The notes beneath the pieces were generated by a model. The model saw only the letters and a list, made by a program, of their open reading frames with translations, searched no databases and had not been told where the DNA came from. 64,000 nt of DNA from CAMTVQ01 sp947085255 (GTDB taxonomy: Bacteria > Bacteroidota > Bacteroidia > Sphingobacteriales > Sphingobacteriaceae): positions 124,001-188,000 of the forward strand of contig CAMTVQ010000004.1 of assembly GCA_947085255.1 (NCBI GenBank). Reading direction: 5' to 3'. A program made the position numbers and the translations under genes. Below are positions 35,470 through 45,032 of this stretch, piece by piece. How positions within the stretch are numbered: the stretch's first letter is position 1; every line of letters starts with the position of its first letter.

Positions 35470-38301
35470 ATGGCGGAACACACAGAGGACGAGGGTTTTA
35501 TAGAGGTTTTTGGAGCACGGGTTCATAACTTAAAGAATATAGATGTAAGCTTTCCGGCTAAAAAGTTGGTGGTAATTACAGGATTAAGCGGCAGCGGAAA
35601 ATCTTCTTTAGCCTTCGATACCATTTATGCAGAAGGGCAGCGTCGTTATATGGAAACATTTAGCGCTTACTCTCGTCAGTTTATGGGCAATTTAGAGCGA
35701 CCTGATGTAGATAAAATATCTGGACTCAGCCCTGTAATTGCGATAGAACAAAAAACTACCAGCAAAAATCCCCGCTCCACAGTAGGCACTATTACCGAAA
35801 TTTACGACTTTTTACGTTTGTTGTATGCCCGCGCGGCCGATGCTTTTTCGTACAATACTGGCGAAAAAATGGTGCGCATGAGCGAAGATCAAATCATTGC
35901 CCACATTATAGCTCATTTTTCTGGCGAAACAATTACTCTTTTAGCACCTGTAGTAAAAGGACGAAAAGGACATTACCGCGAATTGTTTGAGCAAATACGC
36001 AAGCAAGGCTATCTGAAAGTACGTGTAGATGGCGAATTGCTGGACGTAGAACCCAAAATGCAACTCGATCGCTATAAAATACACGATGTAGAAATTGTGA
36101 TAGACCGCATTGTAGTAAATCCCGACGACCGCAAACGTGTGGCTACATCGGTACAAACTGCACTTAAACAAGGGAAAGGCGTAATTAAAACTATTTCGGG
36201 TAAAGACGATACCGTAAACCATTTTAGTAAGTACTTAATGTGCCCTACATCTGGCATTTCGTACGACGAACCACAACCAAATAGCTTTTCTTTCAACTCG
36301 CCCTATGGCGCCTGCCCTACCTGCGGTGGACTGGGCGTTATTTACGAAGTTGACAAAACGTCGGTAATGCCAGACCCTGAACTCAGCATTATGACTGGTG
36401 GTATTGCTCCATTAGGCGAATACCGCGAAACATGGCTATTTCAAACACTAAAGGCCATTGCCAAAAAATATGAGTTTTCATTAGGCACGCCTATAAAAGA
36501 TTTATCTGAAGAAGTCATAGCTATTTTATTGAATGGTACACATGAGGTAATTGCCGTACCCTACCAATTTAACAGCGGATATACCCAAAATTACAAGGTA
36601 AGTTTTGATGGCATTATTAAAATGCTGGAAGACCAACAAAACAGACGCAGCGAAGATGCCATTGCCGAAATGGATGATTTTAGAAGTATAAAAACGTGTC
36701 CGGAATGTAATGGCGCCCGCCTTAAAAAAGATGCACTCTATTTTAAGATAGCCGACCAAAATATTTTTGGGCTGGCTTCTATGGATTTAAAACAGCTGAG
36801 CGTTTGGTTCGACACTGTAGAAAATAGCCTAAGCGAACGCCAAAAAACCATAGCTATCGAAATTTTGAAAGAGATTAGAGCACGTATTGGCTTTTTGTTA
36901 GATGTAGGGTTAGATTATCTTACGCTTGATCGACTCTCTAAAAGTCTTTCTGGTGGCGAGGCACAACGTATTCGATTGGCTACACAAATTGGCTCGCAGT
37001 TGGTAAATGTGCTGTACATTTTAGACGAGCCGAGCATTGGTTTACACCAGCGCGATAACCAACGATTGATAGATGCTTTAAAAAATCTACGCGACATAGG
37101 CAACTCGGTATTGGTAGTTGAGCATGATAAGGAAATGATTTTAGAGGCTGACTATGTAATAGACATGGGACCAGCAGCTGGCGTTCATGGCGGACATATA
37201 GTGGCGCAGGGTAAACCAAGCGAATTGTTAGCTACAAATAGTATTACCACCCAATACCTTACCGGAAAACGCAGCATTGCTACGCCCGAAAACAGAAGAG
37301 CGGGTAATGGTCTCGAACTAAAACTAAGCGGCGCTACGGGTAATAATCTTAAAAACACAACACTTACCATTCCTTTAGGTAAATTAATTTCCCTTACAGG
37401 TGTATCGGGCAGTGGAAAATCTACGCTGATTTCTGAAACGCTGTATCCAATACTAAATCATCATTTTTTTAGAGCTAAAAAGAAACCTTTACCCTATAAA
37501 AAGCTTACAGGATTAGAACATATTGACAAGGTAATTGAGATAGATCAAGCACCGATTGGACGTACACCACGCTCTAATCCTGCTACTTATACTGGCGTAT
37601 TTAGCGACATCCGTTCTTTATTTGTACAATTGCCTGAAGCCAAAATAAGAGGCTACAAACCCGGTCGTTTTTCTTTTAACGTAAAAGGCGGACGCTGCGA
37701 AACCTGCGAAGGTGCTGGATGGAAAGTAATTGAGATGAACTTTTTGCCTGACGTTTCCGTGCTCTGCGAAACCTGCCAAGGCAAACGCTATAACCGCGAA
37801 ACCTTAGAAGTGCGCTACAGAGGAAAATCGATTAGCGACGTGCTAAATATGAGCATTGATGATGCGGTACTCTTTTTTGAGAACATGCCTTCTATTTTGC
37901 GTAAGATTAAAACACTGCACGATGTGGGCTTGGGTTATATTACATTGGGGCAATCGTCGGTAACGCTTTCTGGCGGCGAGGCACAACGGGTAAAGTTGGC
38001 TACCGAGCTCTCTAAACGAGATACTGGAAAAACGTTTTATATTTTGGATGAGCCTACCACAGGCTTACACTTTGAGGATATTCGTGTATTGTTAGGTGTC
38101 CTTAATCAATTGGTGGATAAAGGAAACACGGTACTGGTAATTGAGCACAACTTAGATGTAGTTCGCGTATCCGATCACGTAATTGATTTGGGTTTAGAAG
38201 GAGGTGCTGGAGGCGGAACGATTATTTTTGAAGGCACTCCCGAAGAAATGATTAAAAATCCAAAAACACATACAGGAAAGTTTTTGGCGAAAGAAATGTA
38301 G
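35470..38301 (+). CDS. uvrA: Excinuclease ABC subunit A
   Basis: A 943-residue DNA-damage sensor of nucleotide excision repair with two ABC ATPase halves. Walker A motifs are GLSGSGKSSLAFDT (38-51) and GVSGSGKSTL in the second half. Signature motifs are SLSGGEAQRIRLATQIGS and TLSGGEAQRVKLATELSK. Zinc-module cysteines are visible in CPTCGGLGV, CPECNGARL, CETCEGAGWK and CETCQGKRY, so zinc binding is intact. Full length for the family. It stands alone, 31 bp after the transglycosylase gene and followed by a dispersed hairpin repeat. Confidence 0.98.
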   Translation: MAEHTEDEGFIEVFGARVHNLKNIDVSFPAKKLVVITGLSGSGKSSLAFDTIYAEGQRRYMETFSAYSRQFMGNLERPDVDKISGLSPVIAIEQKTTSKNPRSTVGTITEIYDFLRLLYARAADAFSYNTGEKMVRMSEDQIIAHIIAHFSGETITLLAPVVKGRKGHYRELFEQIRKQGYLKVRVDGELLDVEPKMQLDRYKIHDVEIVIDRIVVNPDDRKRVATSVQTALKQGKGVIKTISGKDDTVNHFSKYLMCPTSGISYDEPQPNSFSFNSPYGACPTCGGLGVIYEVDKTSVMPDPELSIMTGGIAPLGEYRETWLFQTLKAIAKKYEFSLGTPIKDLSEEVIAILLNGTHEVIAVPYQFNSGYTQNYKVSFDGIIKMLEDQQNRRSEDAIAEMDDFRSIKTCPECNGARLKKDALYFKIADQNIFGLASMDLKQLSVWFDTVENSLSERQKTIAIEILKEIRARIGFLLDVGLDYLTLDRLSKSLSGGEAQRIRLATQIGSQLVNVLYILDEPSIGLHQRDNQRLIDALKNLRDIGNSVLVVEHDKEMILEADYVIDMGPAAGVHGGHIVAQGKPSELLATNSITTQYLTGKRSIATPENRRAGNGLELKLSGATGNNLKNTTLTIPLGKLISLTGVSGSGKSTLISETLYPILNHHFFRAKKKPLPYKKLTGLEHIDKVIEIDQAPIGRTPRSNPATYTGVFSDIRSLFVQLPEAKIRGYKPGRFSFNVKGGRCETCEGAGWKVIEMNFLPDVSVLCETCQGKRYNRETLEVRYRGKSISDVLNMSIDDAVLFFENMPSILRKIKTLHDVGLGYITLGQSSVTLSGGEAQRVKLATELSKRDTGKTFYILDEPTTGLHFEDIRVLLGVLNQLVDKGNTVLVIEHNLDVVRVSDHVIDLGLEGGAGGGTIIFEGTPEEMIKNPKTHTGKFLAKEM

Positions 38302-38331
38302 TTGGACTACAATATGCTGAACACTTTTTAA

Positions 38332-38403
38332 CTGTCATGCTGAATTCATTTCAGCATCTAAACACCTTACACAAATGCCGAAACAAGTTCGGCATGACGA
38401 CAG
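38332..38403. repeat. Dispersed double-hairpin repeat (CTGTCATGCTGA type)
   Basis: Two hairpins lie in tandem: ATGCTGAA (38337-38344) pairs with TTCAGCAT (38350-38357), and ATGCCGAA (38375-38382) pairs with TTCGGCAT (38388-38395). The outer ends CTGTC and GACAG are also complementary, so the block can fold as a three-way junction. A related sequence is at 51986. It is in the gap between uvrA and the convergent surface-protein gene. Confidence 0.75.
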
Positions 38404-38444
38404 GAAAGAGAGAATTCCTTAAAGCACAAAACCTACACTTGCTA

Positions 38445-41400
38445 CTAACGCACAACCATCAAATTAAACGGAGCAACAGCACCTGTTTCTATGTGCTGTA
38501 TGTAATACGTCCCTTGAGCAAGGGCAGATACATTTATAACTGTTTCTGAATTCTTTTCGAGCACGATTGTTTGTACTATTTGCCCCAATACCGAAATCAT
38601 ATGGTATGCTCCAGCAACTGGGGTATTTACCGTCAGTGACGTAGTACTTGGGTTTGGATACATCTGCATAGCTGATAATGCTATTGCAGCATACATACCC
38701 GAAGTTTTATTAGCAACAGTAAAGGTGCGACTTACGCTTATGGCGTCTGTATAAATACTATTTCCTGCTTGACTGGCAGTAATGGTAACTGTACCTGCAT
38801 TAATTATTTTTAAGGAATCTGCATCTACAACTTTTGCAATGCCTATATCCGAACTGGTAAACACAATAGGATTACCTGAGGCACCACCTGTAGCTACCAA
38901 TTTAAAAGTAGGATCTCCAACCATTTTGTTAGTGATCACTTTAAAACCAATGGTTTGCTTCAGCTTGTTTATTTGAGTTGTTTTGGTAGCTGTACCGGTG
39001 CAATTATTCCCATCGGTATAGGTATAGCTAATGGTATGTATGCCACCACCAGCGGTATGGGGATTGAAATTATTGCCGCTAATACCTGCACCCTCAAAAA
39101 TTCCTCCTATGGGGTTACCAGTAAGCACAATGTTGGTGTCTTTTACGGTATAGCTGGTGGCTAAACCACTATAACTTACTTTAAGTTTTGCTAACACATT
39201 AACGCCAATGGTATTGCTTTGCACCGAGCAGCCTTTGTTGGTATAATACGTAGCAAAATAATTGCCCGTAGTAGTTGCTGTAATCGTATCTGCAAAACTT
39301 TGGTTGCTCCATTTTAGGGCTACCTGAGCGTTGTCATAATCTTCTGTTTGTAGTTGTACGCTTTGCCCATAACAAACGGTAGTAGCCGAAGTAGCTACAA
39401 TGGCTGGTAAAGCACTCGTAGAGTAATTGAATAATATGGATACTGTATTGGAGTTTTGATTGGCTGTAACGATGTCCGTTTTGCCATCTGCATTTACATC
39501 TACTACGGCTACACATCGTGGGGCTAATCCTGTAGCATAATCCGTTTTGGCGGCAAATGTACCATCACCTTTACCTAATAATACCGAAGCCGTATTGGCA
39601 TTGCTATTGGCTATAATGATATCTGCTTTGCCATCCGCATTTACATCGGATATTGCTACTGATGAAGGAGATGCACCCACAGCATAATCTGTTTTGGCAG
39701 CAAAAGTGCCGTTTTCATTACCCAACAATACGGAAGCTGTACCCGCTGAACTGGCGTTTGCGGTAACTATGTCTGCTTTACCATCCATATTTACATCCGT
39801 TACGGCTACTGATGTAGGAAATGAACCTGTGGTATAATCTGCTTTGGCAGCAAAAGTACCATCGCCATTGCCTAACAATATCGATACCGTATTTGCACTA
39901 CGATTTGCCGTAATGATATCTACTTTACCATCTGCATCTACATCCGCTACCACTACGACTCCTGAAGCAGCACCTGTAGCATAATCCGTTTTGGTGGCAA
40001 AAGTACCGTTACCATTACCCAATAGTACCGAAGCGGTATTGGCAGTATTATTTGCCGTAATTAGATCTGCTTTGCCATCCGCATTTACATCGGCAATGGC
40101 TACAGACCGAGGAGCTGATCCGGTGGCAAAATCTGTTTTGGTGGCAAACGTACCGTTGCCATTACCTAATAGTACAGAAGCCGTATTTCCTCCATTATTT
40201 GCCGTAATCATATCTACTGTACCATCTGCATTTACATCGGCTAAGGTTACCGCATACGGGTTTGAGCCAGTAGCATAATCTACTTTGGCATTAAAACTTC
40301 CGTCCCCATTACCTAAAAAAACCGAAGCAGTTCGTGCATTGCTATTTGCCGTAACCATATCCACTTTACCATCCGCATTTATATCGGTTAGTGCCACAAA
40401 TCGAGGAGCTACTGCTGTAGCATAATCTCTTCCTGTTGCAAAAGTGCCATCGCCATTACCCGCAAGTATGTGTACAAAATCTTTTACTCCTACTAAGATA
40501 TCTGGTTTAGTGTCACCCGTTACATCGGCTATGGTTACGCATTGAGGGGTTAACCCTGTTGCATAATCTGTTTTTGTGGCAAAGGTGCCGTTGCCATTGC
40601 CTATTAGTATGGAGGTTGTATTTGCACTACGATTTGCCGTAATAATATCTATTTTCCCATCCGCATTTACATCGGCTACCGCTACCGATACCGGATTAGC
40701 ACCAGTAGCATAATCTGCTTTTACGGCAAAAGTACCATCGCTACTACCCAATAAAACTGAAGCTGTGTTACTAGTAGCATTTGTTGTAATAATATCTGCT
40801 TTACCATCAGCATTTGCATCTGTTACTGCTACAGCTACTGGATTTGAACCAGTAGTAACATCTGTTTTAGCAGCAAAGCTGCCATCGCCATTACCCAGTA
40901 GCACCGAAAATGTGTTACCAGTAGTATTAGCAGTAATAATATCTAATTTTCCATCTGCATTTACATCACTTACCGCTACTGCTACAGGTTGTGTACCGGT
41001 AGTAATATCTGTTTTTGCGGCAAACGTACCATCGCCATTACCCAGTAGTACCGACGCTGTATTTGCCGAACCGTTGGTTGTAATAATATCTGCTTTTCCA
41101 TCTGAGTTTAGGTCGGCTATGGCTACTGCTATAGGTTGTGTACCAGTAGTAACATCTGTTTTTGCAGCAAACGTACCATCGCCATTGCCCAGTAATATCG
41201 AAACTGTGTTATCCAAGCTATTGGTGGCAACAATATCCATTTTACCATCTGCATTGATATCAGCTAACGCTATTGCTAGTGGGAGCTTGCCTGTGGGATA
41301 GTCTTTTTTAGCTGTAAAAATGCCATTTCCATTACCCAATACTACCGAAACGGTATTTGCATTGCCGTTGGCTGTAACAACATCTAGATTTCCATCCGCA

Positions 41401-41555
41401 TTTAAATCGGTTGTTGCGATAGCAACTGGCGTATAGCCAATAAAACTATAAAGGGGATTAGCAGATTTATTGAAACAGGGTATTGTTTGTGAGTAGGTAC
41501 TGACTATACTGCACAACACCAGCAATATAAAGGATGCGTATTTTTTTATATTCAT
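38445..41555 (-). CDS. FG-GAP/VCBS-repeat surface protein with T9SS type A signal
   Basis: A 1036-residue secreted protein. A signal peptide (1 to about 22) leads to about 15 tandem FG-GAP-type repeats (about 35-770) with a period of about 49 residues. The core is ADVNADGKxDIITAN followed by ANTxSVLLGNGDGTFAAKTD, the DxNxDGxxD loop being a calcium-binding pattern. Together they should form beta-propeller blades. Two Ig-like modules follow (about 770-960), then a T9SS type A sorting domain (MQMYPNPSTTSLTVN, ending GAVAPFNLMVVR). Exposed on the cell surface, probably an adhesin; ligand unknown. Promoter TTG-N20-TAGTTTTG is recognisable upstream. Confidence 0.92.
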   Translation of the reverse strand: MNIKKYASFILLVLCSIVSTYSQTIPCFNKSANPLYSFIGYTPVAIATTDLNADGNLDVVTANGNANTVSVVLGNGNGIFTAKKDYPTGKLPLAIALADINADGKMDIVATNSLDNTVSILLGNGDGTFAAKTDVTTGTQPIAVAIADLNSDGKADIITTNGSANTASVLLGNGDGTFAAKTDITTGTQPVAVAVSDVNADGKLDIITANTTGNTFSVLLGNGDGSFAAKTDVTTGSNPVAVAVTDANADGKADIITTNATSNTASVLLGSSDGTFAVKADYATGANPVSVAVADVNADGKIDIITANRSANTTSILIGNGNGTFATKTDYATGLTPQCVTIADVTGDTKPDILVGVKDFVHILAGNGDGTFATGRDYATAVAPRFVALTDINADGKVDMVTANSNARTASVFLGNGDGSFNAKVDYATGSNPYAVTLADVNADGTVDMITANNGGNTASVLLGNGNGTFATKTDFATGSAPRSVAIADVNADGKADLITANNTANTASVLLGNGNGTFATKTDYATGAASGVVVVADVDADGKVDIITANRSANTVSILLGNGDGTFAAKADYTTGSFPTSVAVTDVNMDGKADIVTANASSAGTASVLLGNENGTFAAKTDYAVGASPSSVAISDVNADGKADIIIANSNANTASVLLGKGDGTFAAKTDYATGLAPRCVAVVDVNADGKTDIVTANQNSNTVSILFNYSTSALPAIVATSATTVCYGQSVQLQTEDYDNAQVALKWSNQSFADTITATTTGNYFATYYTNKGCSVQSNTIGVNVLAKLKVSYSGLATSYTVKDTNIVLTGNPIGGIFEGAGISGNNFNPHTAGGGIHTISYTYTDGNNCTGTATKTTQINKLKQTIGFKVITNKMVGDPTFKLVATGGASGNPIVFTSSDIGIAKVVDADSLKIINAGTVTITASQAGNSIYTDAISVSRTFTVANKTSGMYAAIALSAMQMYPNPSTTSLTVNTPVAGAYHMISVLGQIVQTIVLEKNSETVINVSALAQGTYYIQHIETGAVAPFNLMVVR

Positions 41556-41633
41556 GCTTAGGGTAAAAGGTAGCTATTAGATAATGTACTTAGGGGTAAT
41601 TGCCGCCATTGCTTACACAGTGGCAACTTGCAG

Positions 41634-41664
41634 CAAAACTACAGACTATCATCCACATAAACAA
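41634..41664 (-). promoter_or_regulatory. Promoter of the FG-GAP protein gene
   Basis: On the minus strand TTG (41664-41662) is followed after 20 bases by TAGTTTTG (41641-41634), fitting the Bacteroidota -33/-7 pattern. Transcription would begin about 75 bp before the ATG at 41555. Confidence 0.55.
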
Positions 41665-41687
41665 CCTGTTATTACGATTGCTCTTTT

Positions 41688-41900
41688 CTAATTCTTCTTC
41701 TTCAAGAACTCGGTTTTTACTACCATAATGCTTTTACCAATGCGACATTCTATGGCATTGGGGTCGTTGGTGAGGCGGATATTTTTGATGGTTTCTCCAC
41801 GTTTAAGCGTTACCGGAGAACCTTTTACATCTAAGGATTTGGTAAGAATAACCGAATCTCCATCCACTAACACATTACCGTTGCTATCTTTTACTTCCAT
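41688..41900 (-). CDS. PhnA-like small protein
   Basis: A 70-residue protein, similar to the short forms annotated as alkylphosphonate utilisation protein PhnA in many Bacteroidota. It keeps the SH3-like C-terminal part of PhnA (VKDSNGNVLVDGDSVILTKSL and GETIKNIRLTN), and the usual N-terminal zinc ribbon is absent. True PhnA does not catalyse a C-P lyase step, so the product name is a label rather than a function. It lies in a gap between divergent units and has 132 bp to the next minus-strand gene. Confidence 0.8.
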   Translation of the reverse strand: MEVKDSNGNVLVDGDSVILTKSLDVKGSPVTLKRGETIKNIRLTNDPNAIECRIGKSIMVVKTEFLKKKN

Positions 41901-42014
41901 TTTCTTAACATACTGGGTAAGACGCTAAGGTATATAAATAAGCGGAGCGATTGTGATTTTTACTATCGTTACTTATTAATTCTCTGCTGTGCTCACAATT
42001 AATATCGCTGAATG

Positions 42015-42048
42015 TTGTAGGGTAATAACTATAAAAAAATTAGTTTTG
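42015..42048 (+). promoter_or_regulatory. trxB promoter
   Basis: TTG (42015-42017), 23-base spacer, TAGTTTTG (42041-42048), followed after 19 bases by the ATG at 42068. Fits the Bacteroidota consensus with a short leader. Confidence 0.6.
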
Positions 42049-42067
42049 CAAACTCAAAATAAAATAA

Positions 42068-43009
42068 ATGGAACATATTAAATGTTTGATTATCGGTTCG
42101 GGACCTGCTGGGTATACAGCAGCTATTTATGCAGCGCGTGCCGATTTAAAACCCGTAATGATTACAGGAATTGAAATGGGCGGACAGCTTACGCAAACCA
42201 CCGAGGTAGAAAATTTTCCAGGATACCCTGATGGCACTATGGGCCCAGAGATGATGGAAGATTTTAGAAAACAAGCCGAACGCTTTGGCACCGATATACG
42301 CTTTGGTTATGTATCGGCAGTTGATTTTTCGGTGACTCCGCATAAAGTTACCGTTGATGAAAAAACAGTACTTACAGCAGATACCGTAATTATTGCCACC
42401 GGAGCATCTGCTAAATGGTTGGGCTTAGAAAGCGAAAAAAAATACAATGGATTTGGCGTATCTGCCTGTGCAGTATGTGATGGTTTCTTTTTTAAGGGAC
42501 AAGATGTAGCCATAGTAGGCGCCGGAGATACCGCCGCAGAAGAGGCTACCTATTTAGCTAAGTTGTGCAAAAAAGTGTACATGATTGTGCGCAGAGACGA
42601 GTTTAGAGCTTCGAAAGCCATGCAACACCGTGTAGAGCATACATCCAATATCGAGATTATTTATTCTTCGGAAACCAAGGAAATTGTAGGTAATGGACAA
42701 ACGGTTACGGGTGTTACCGTTACCAATAAAATAACCAACGAAGAACGCACATTAGACGTTACTGGCTTTTTTGTAGCCATTGGGCACAAACCCAATACCG
42801 ATATTTTTAAAGGATGGTTGGATATAGATGAACAAGGCTACCTAAAAACGATACCCGGAAGTAGTAAAACCAATGTAGAAGGTGTATTTGCGTGTGGAGA
42901 TGTGCAGGATAAGTATTACCGTCAGGCTATTACAGCAGCTGGAAGTGGTTGCATGGCTGCGTTAGATGCCGAACGTTACTTGGCGCATAAAGAACACGCA
43001 GTTAGCTAA
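42068..43009 (+). CDS. trxB: Thioredoxin reductase
   Basis: A 313-residue NADPH-dependent FAD enzyme (EC 1.8.1.9) that reduces thioredoxin. FAD binding is shown by IIGSGPAGYTAAIYAARA at the N-terminus. The redox-active cysteines Cys134 and Cys137 are in SACAVCDG. The NADPH-binding GAGDTAAEEATYL and the second FAD motif GVFACGDVQDKYYRQA are present. Length is typical of the low-molecular-weight bacterial type. It has a clear TAnnTTTG promoter and a short leader, and its transcript ends at the hairpin at 43038. Confidence 0.98.
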   Translation: MEHIKCLIIGSGPAGYTAAIYAARADLKPVMITGIEMGGQLTQTTEVENFPGYPDGTMGPEMMEDFRKQAERFGTDIRFGYVSAVDFSVTPHKVTVDEKTVLTADTVIIATGASAKWLGLESEKKYNGFGVSACAVCDGFFFKGQDVAIVGAGDTAAEEATYLAKLCKKVYMIVRRDEFRASKAMQHRVEHTSNIEIIYSSETKEIVGNGQTVTGVTVTNKITNEERTLDVTGFFVAIGHKPNTDIFKGWLDIDEQGYLKTIPGSSKTNVEGVFACGDVQDKYYRQAITAAGSGCMAALDAERYLAHKEHAVS

Positions 43010-43037
43010 TAATAGCAATTACAAATAACATTAACAG

Positions 43038-43065
43038 AAATAGCATACCCAACGGTATGCTATTT
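43038..43065. terminator. Terminator between trxB and the convergent gene
   Basis: 12-base arms (43038-43049 and 43054-43065), loop CAAC. On the plus strand it is followed by TTTTTA, giving a classical trxB terminator. It overlaps the stop codon of the minus-strand gene. Confidence 0.85.
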
Positions 43066-44097
43066 TTTTATGCTGCCACCAAAGGTATAGTTTAGCAAAA
43101 ACGCTTGTTGATTATCAAACTGTTGCTCGGAGTAGTGCAAGGAGAATATAAAGCGTCCGCTAATGTTTTTGTAGCGTAAGGGTGTAAAATAAAAATCGGT
43201 ACGACTATACGTTTTGCCTTTGTAAAAAGCGTCACCATAGTTTAGGCGATGACCATTACCCATATAAAATGCCTCTTTAATACCAGCCCCTTTACGTTCT
43301 ATACATGCTTCTGCTAAAAAACCCGCTGCTTTTCGGGTAACAAATGGCGAACGAATGACTTCTACCGAACCCATAGTACCTACCGATATCGCTACCGAAT
43401 CGATATAGCTGTTTTTTGGCGCTAATTGTATACCTGCACGCACATAACCTGCGTAATAATCAATTATTCTATCGGTGGGTTGACGCACCAGTGCATTTGC
43501 TTGATGAAATACAGTGCTGTAATGATCTACAAAAAAAATACCTTTTTGAAGCCGCCCTGCTATACCATACAAAAATGCCTCTTTTTGGGTGATGCTTTGT
43601 TTACCTACCCAGTCTATCCAAACGGTTTCGTGCCCCCATTTGCCCTGAAACTGAAACAACATACCCTCTACATTTGGGCGGTAATAGTGTAGCGTATCGG
43701 TAAGTAAGGCACGTGGATAAGTGTCCAACAGGTTTTTGCGCGGAAATGCGCCTATATTAAATACTACCTTTTTATCCGAATAAGTATAGTAAGCTACTGG
43801 TTGCACTACATCTACAAAACCAGAGCCACCAAATTCTTTGAGTGCATTTAGCCCCAACGTAAACCGATGAAACGTATCGGTTGTAAATTGTACGGTAGGG
43901 CTTACGCGCGTTCCGAAAATAGTTTGCTGGTATTGCAAGGGGCTGGTATATTCTCTATTGTCGCAAAAACTATGTACGCCTATATTATACCGAATAGTAT
44001 TTTGAGCCTTTGCAGACCATACACAACTCATACACAAAACGAGTATCAGCTTGCTAAGGTGTTGGGTACGGCGTACTACTGTGCTATTTGAATGCAT
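43060..44097 (-). CDS. Exported protein of unknown function
   Basis: About 345 residues from the ATG at 44097; the upstream in-frame TTG at 44109 adds only four residues. A signal peptide (about 15-32, LILVLCMSCVWSAKAQ) is preceded by a long basic stretch. The rest is rich in aromatic and alternating hydrophobic residues (YYTYSDKKVVFNIGAFPRK, SGRFIFSLHYSEQQF), suggesting beta structure and an outer-membrane or periplasmic site. I do not recognise a family. It is convergent with trxB and upstream of the DoxX-YHS-DM13 operon on the same strand, but with a gap of 78 bp. Confidence 0.65.
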   Translation of the reverse strand: MHSNSTVVRRTQHLSKLILVLCMSCVWSAKAQNTIRYNIGVHSFCDNREYTSPLQYQQTIFGTRVSPTVQFTTDTFHRFTLGLNALKEFGGSGFVDVVQPVAYYTYSDKKVVFNIGAFPRKNLLDTYPRALLTDTLHYYRPNVEGMLFQFQGKWGHETVWIDWVGKQSITQKEAFLYGIAGRLQKGIFFVDHYSTVFHQANALVRQPTDRIIDYYAGYVRAGIQLAPKNSYIDSVAISVGTMGSVEVIRSPFVTRKAAGFLAEACIERKGAGIKEAFYMGNGHRLNYGDAFYKGKTYSRTDFYFTPLRYKNISGRFIFSLHYSEQQFDNQQAFLLNYTFGGSIKK

Positions 44098-44175
44098 TGC
44101 TGGTGGCAAACCTACATAAAAATCTCTTTGGGGTAAACTACGTGCATTCTATTTACCCTAAAAACCAGTACAAGC

Positions 44176-44595
44176 TTATACATGCAGCATTTTAGGCATT
44201 ACCCTATTGTATACATGCAATACTTGGTTTATTTGTATATAAAGTTGGTAGGCGCAACACAACAAGGTAACAATAGCCAATGTAAACAGCCATCCGCCAT
44301 CATTTTGCACTACTACTCCCAATACAACTGCATGAAAAAATAATGCTCCCAGCATTAATCCAAACCCTAAAATTGCACCTATGTAACTAAATTCCGTCCA
44401 AAGCAACAGTACCGAAGCTACTAACTCAAAGCTACCAATAAGGTATCTGCCCCAGGGTTCCATACCCACTTCGGTAAAAATAAAAACCGACTCGGGCTGT
44501 GCCGTAAACTTATAAAACAGGGTTTGCAGCATAATAAGGGCAGCTATATAGCGTGTTAGCGTAGAAACCATTGCAGCTATTTTTGATTTGTCCAA
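44176..44595 (-). CDS. DoxX-like small integral membrane protein
   Basis: A 139-residue inner-membrane protein with four predicted helices. The N-terminal helix motif ALIMLQTLFYKFTAQPES and the following GRYLIGSFELVASVLLLW match the DoxX/DUF6164-like fold (a helix, a Phe-rich loop, then Glu in the second helix). The start overlaps the YHS gene end by 19 bp, so the pair is translationally coupled. It is the last gene of the DM13-YHS-DoxX set. A weak hairpin (GGGTAAA/TTTACCC, 44131-44158) could terminate it. Confidence 0.75.
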   Translation of the reverse strand: MDKSKIAAMVSTLTRYIAALIMLQTLFYKFTAQPESVFIFTEVGMEPWGRYLIGSFELVASVLLLWTEFSYIGAILGFGLMLGALFFHAVVLGVVVQNDGGWLFTLAIVTLLCCAYQLYIQINQVLHVYNRVMPKMLHV

Positions 44596-45023
44596 TTTTT
44601 TTCGGCTTTGGGGTATAAATTTCCTTCGTCTTTATTCCAACTATCAAGAGTATTGTTGAGTAGCTTATTGTAAAAAAGCAGCAGTTTTCCGTTCTTAATT
44701 TTATAGGTTGTGGGGTTTATATCTACTTTACTACCATCTAAACCCATAGCATAAGCACACCAGCCACCATAAGCAGGTGCATACTTTTGTGGTGCTTTTT
44801 TAAAGATTTCTAAATTGGTAGCAGTACTAAAATAGTACATAGCACCTTGGTAGGTAGTTACAAATGTTTTACTTCCTTTTTGTGGCACCTTCCCGATAAA
44901 GTACGATACCGCATCGTAACCTTCTATAGCTACCCCATTTTTTGTAAGATTTTGAGGTTGTGCTAATGTTGTAAAGGAAATCAACAATACAATACCGAGT
45001 AACATATATTTTAACTTGTTCAT
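44577..45023 (-). CDS. YHS domain-containing exported protein
   Basis: A 148-residue protein with a signal peptide (1 to about 21, ending TTLAQ). The YHS-like core is visible in VAIEGYDAVSYFIGKVPQ, AMYYFSTATNLEIFKKAP and YAPAYGGWCAYAMGLDG. Such proteins are often found near oxygen- or metal-related redox genes and are annotated YHS family because of the YHS-like domain. The Cys in GGWCAYAMG is a possible ligand. It lies between the DM13 lipoprotein gene (9 bp gap) and the DoxX gene (19-bp overlap). Confidence 0.85.
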   Translation of the reverse strand: MNKLKYMLLGIVLLISFTTLAQPQNLTKNGVAIEGYDAVSYFIGKVPQKGSKTFVTTYQGAMYYFSTATNLEIFKKAPQKYAPAYGGWCAYAMGLDGSKVDINPTTYKIKNGKLLLFYNKLLNNTLDSWNKDEGNLYPKAEKNWTNQK

Positions 45024-45032
45024 ATAGCGTGA

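Noticed and set aside
38337..38549. 70-residue plus-strand ORF after uvrA
   Set aside because: It is made of the hairpin repeat and the 3' end of the opposing surface-protein gene; composition is not protein-like.
39991..41301. Plus-strand ORFs opposite the FG-GAP repeats
   Set aside because: Antisense shadows produced by the same repeat; no start signal or domain.
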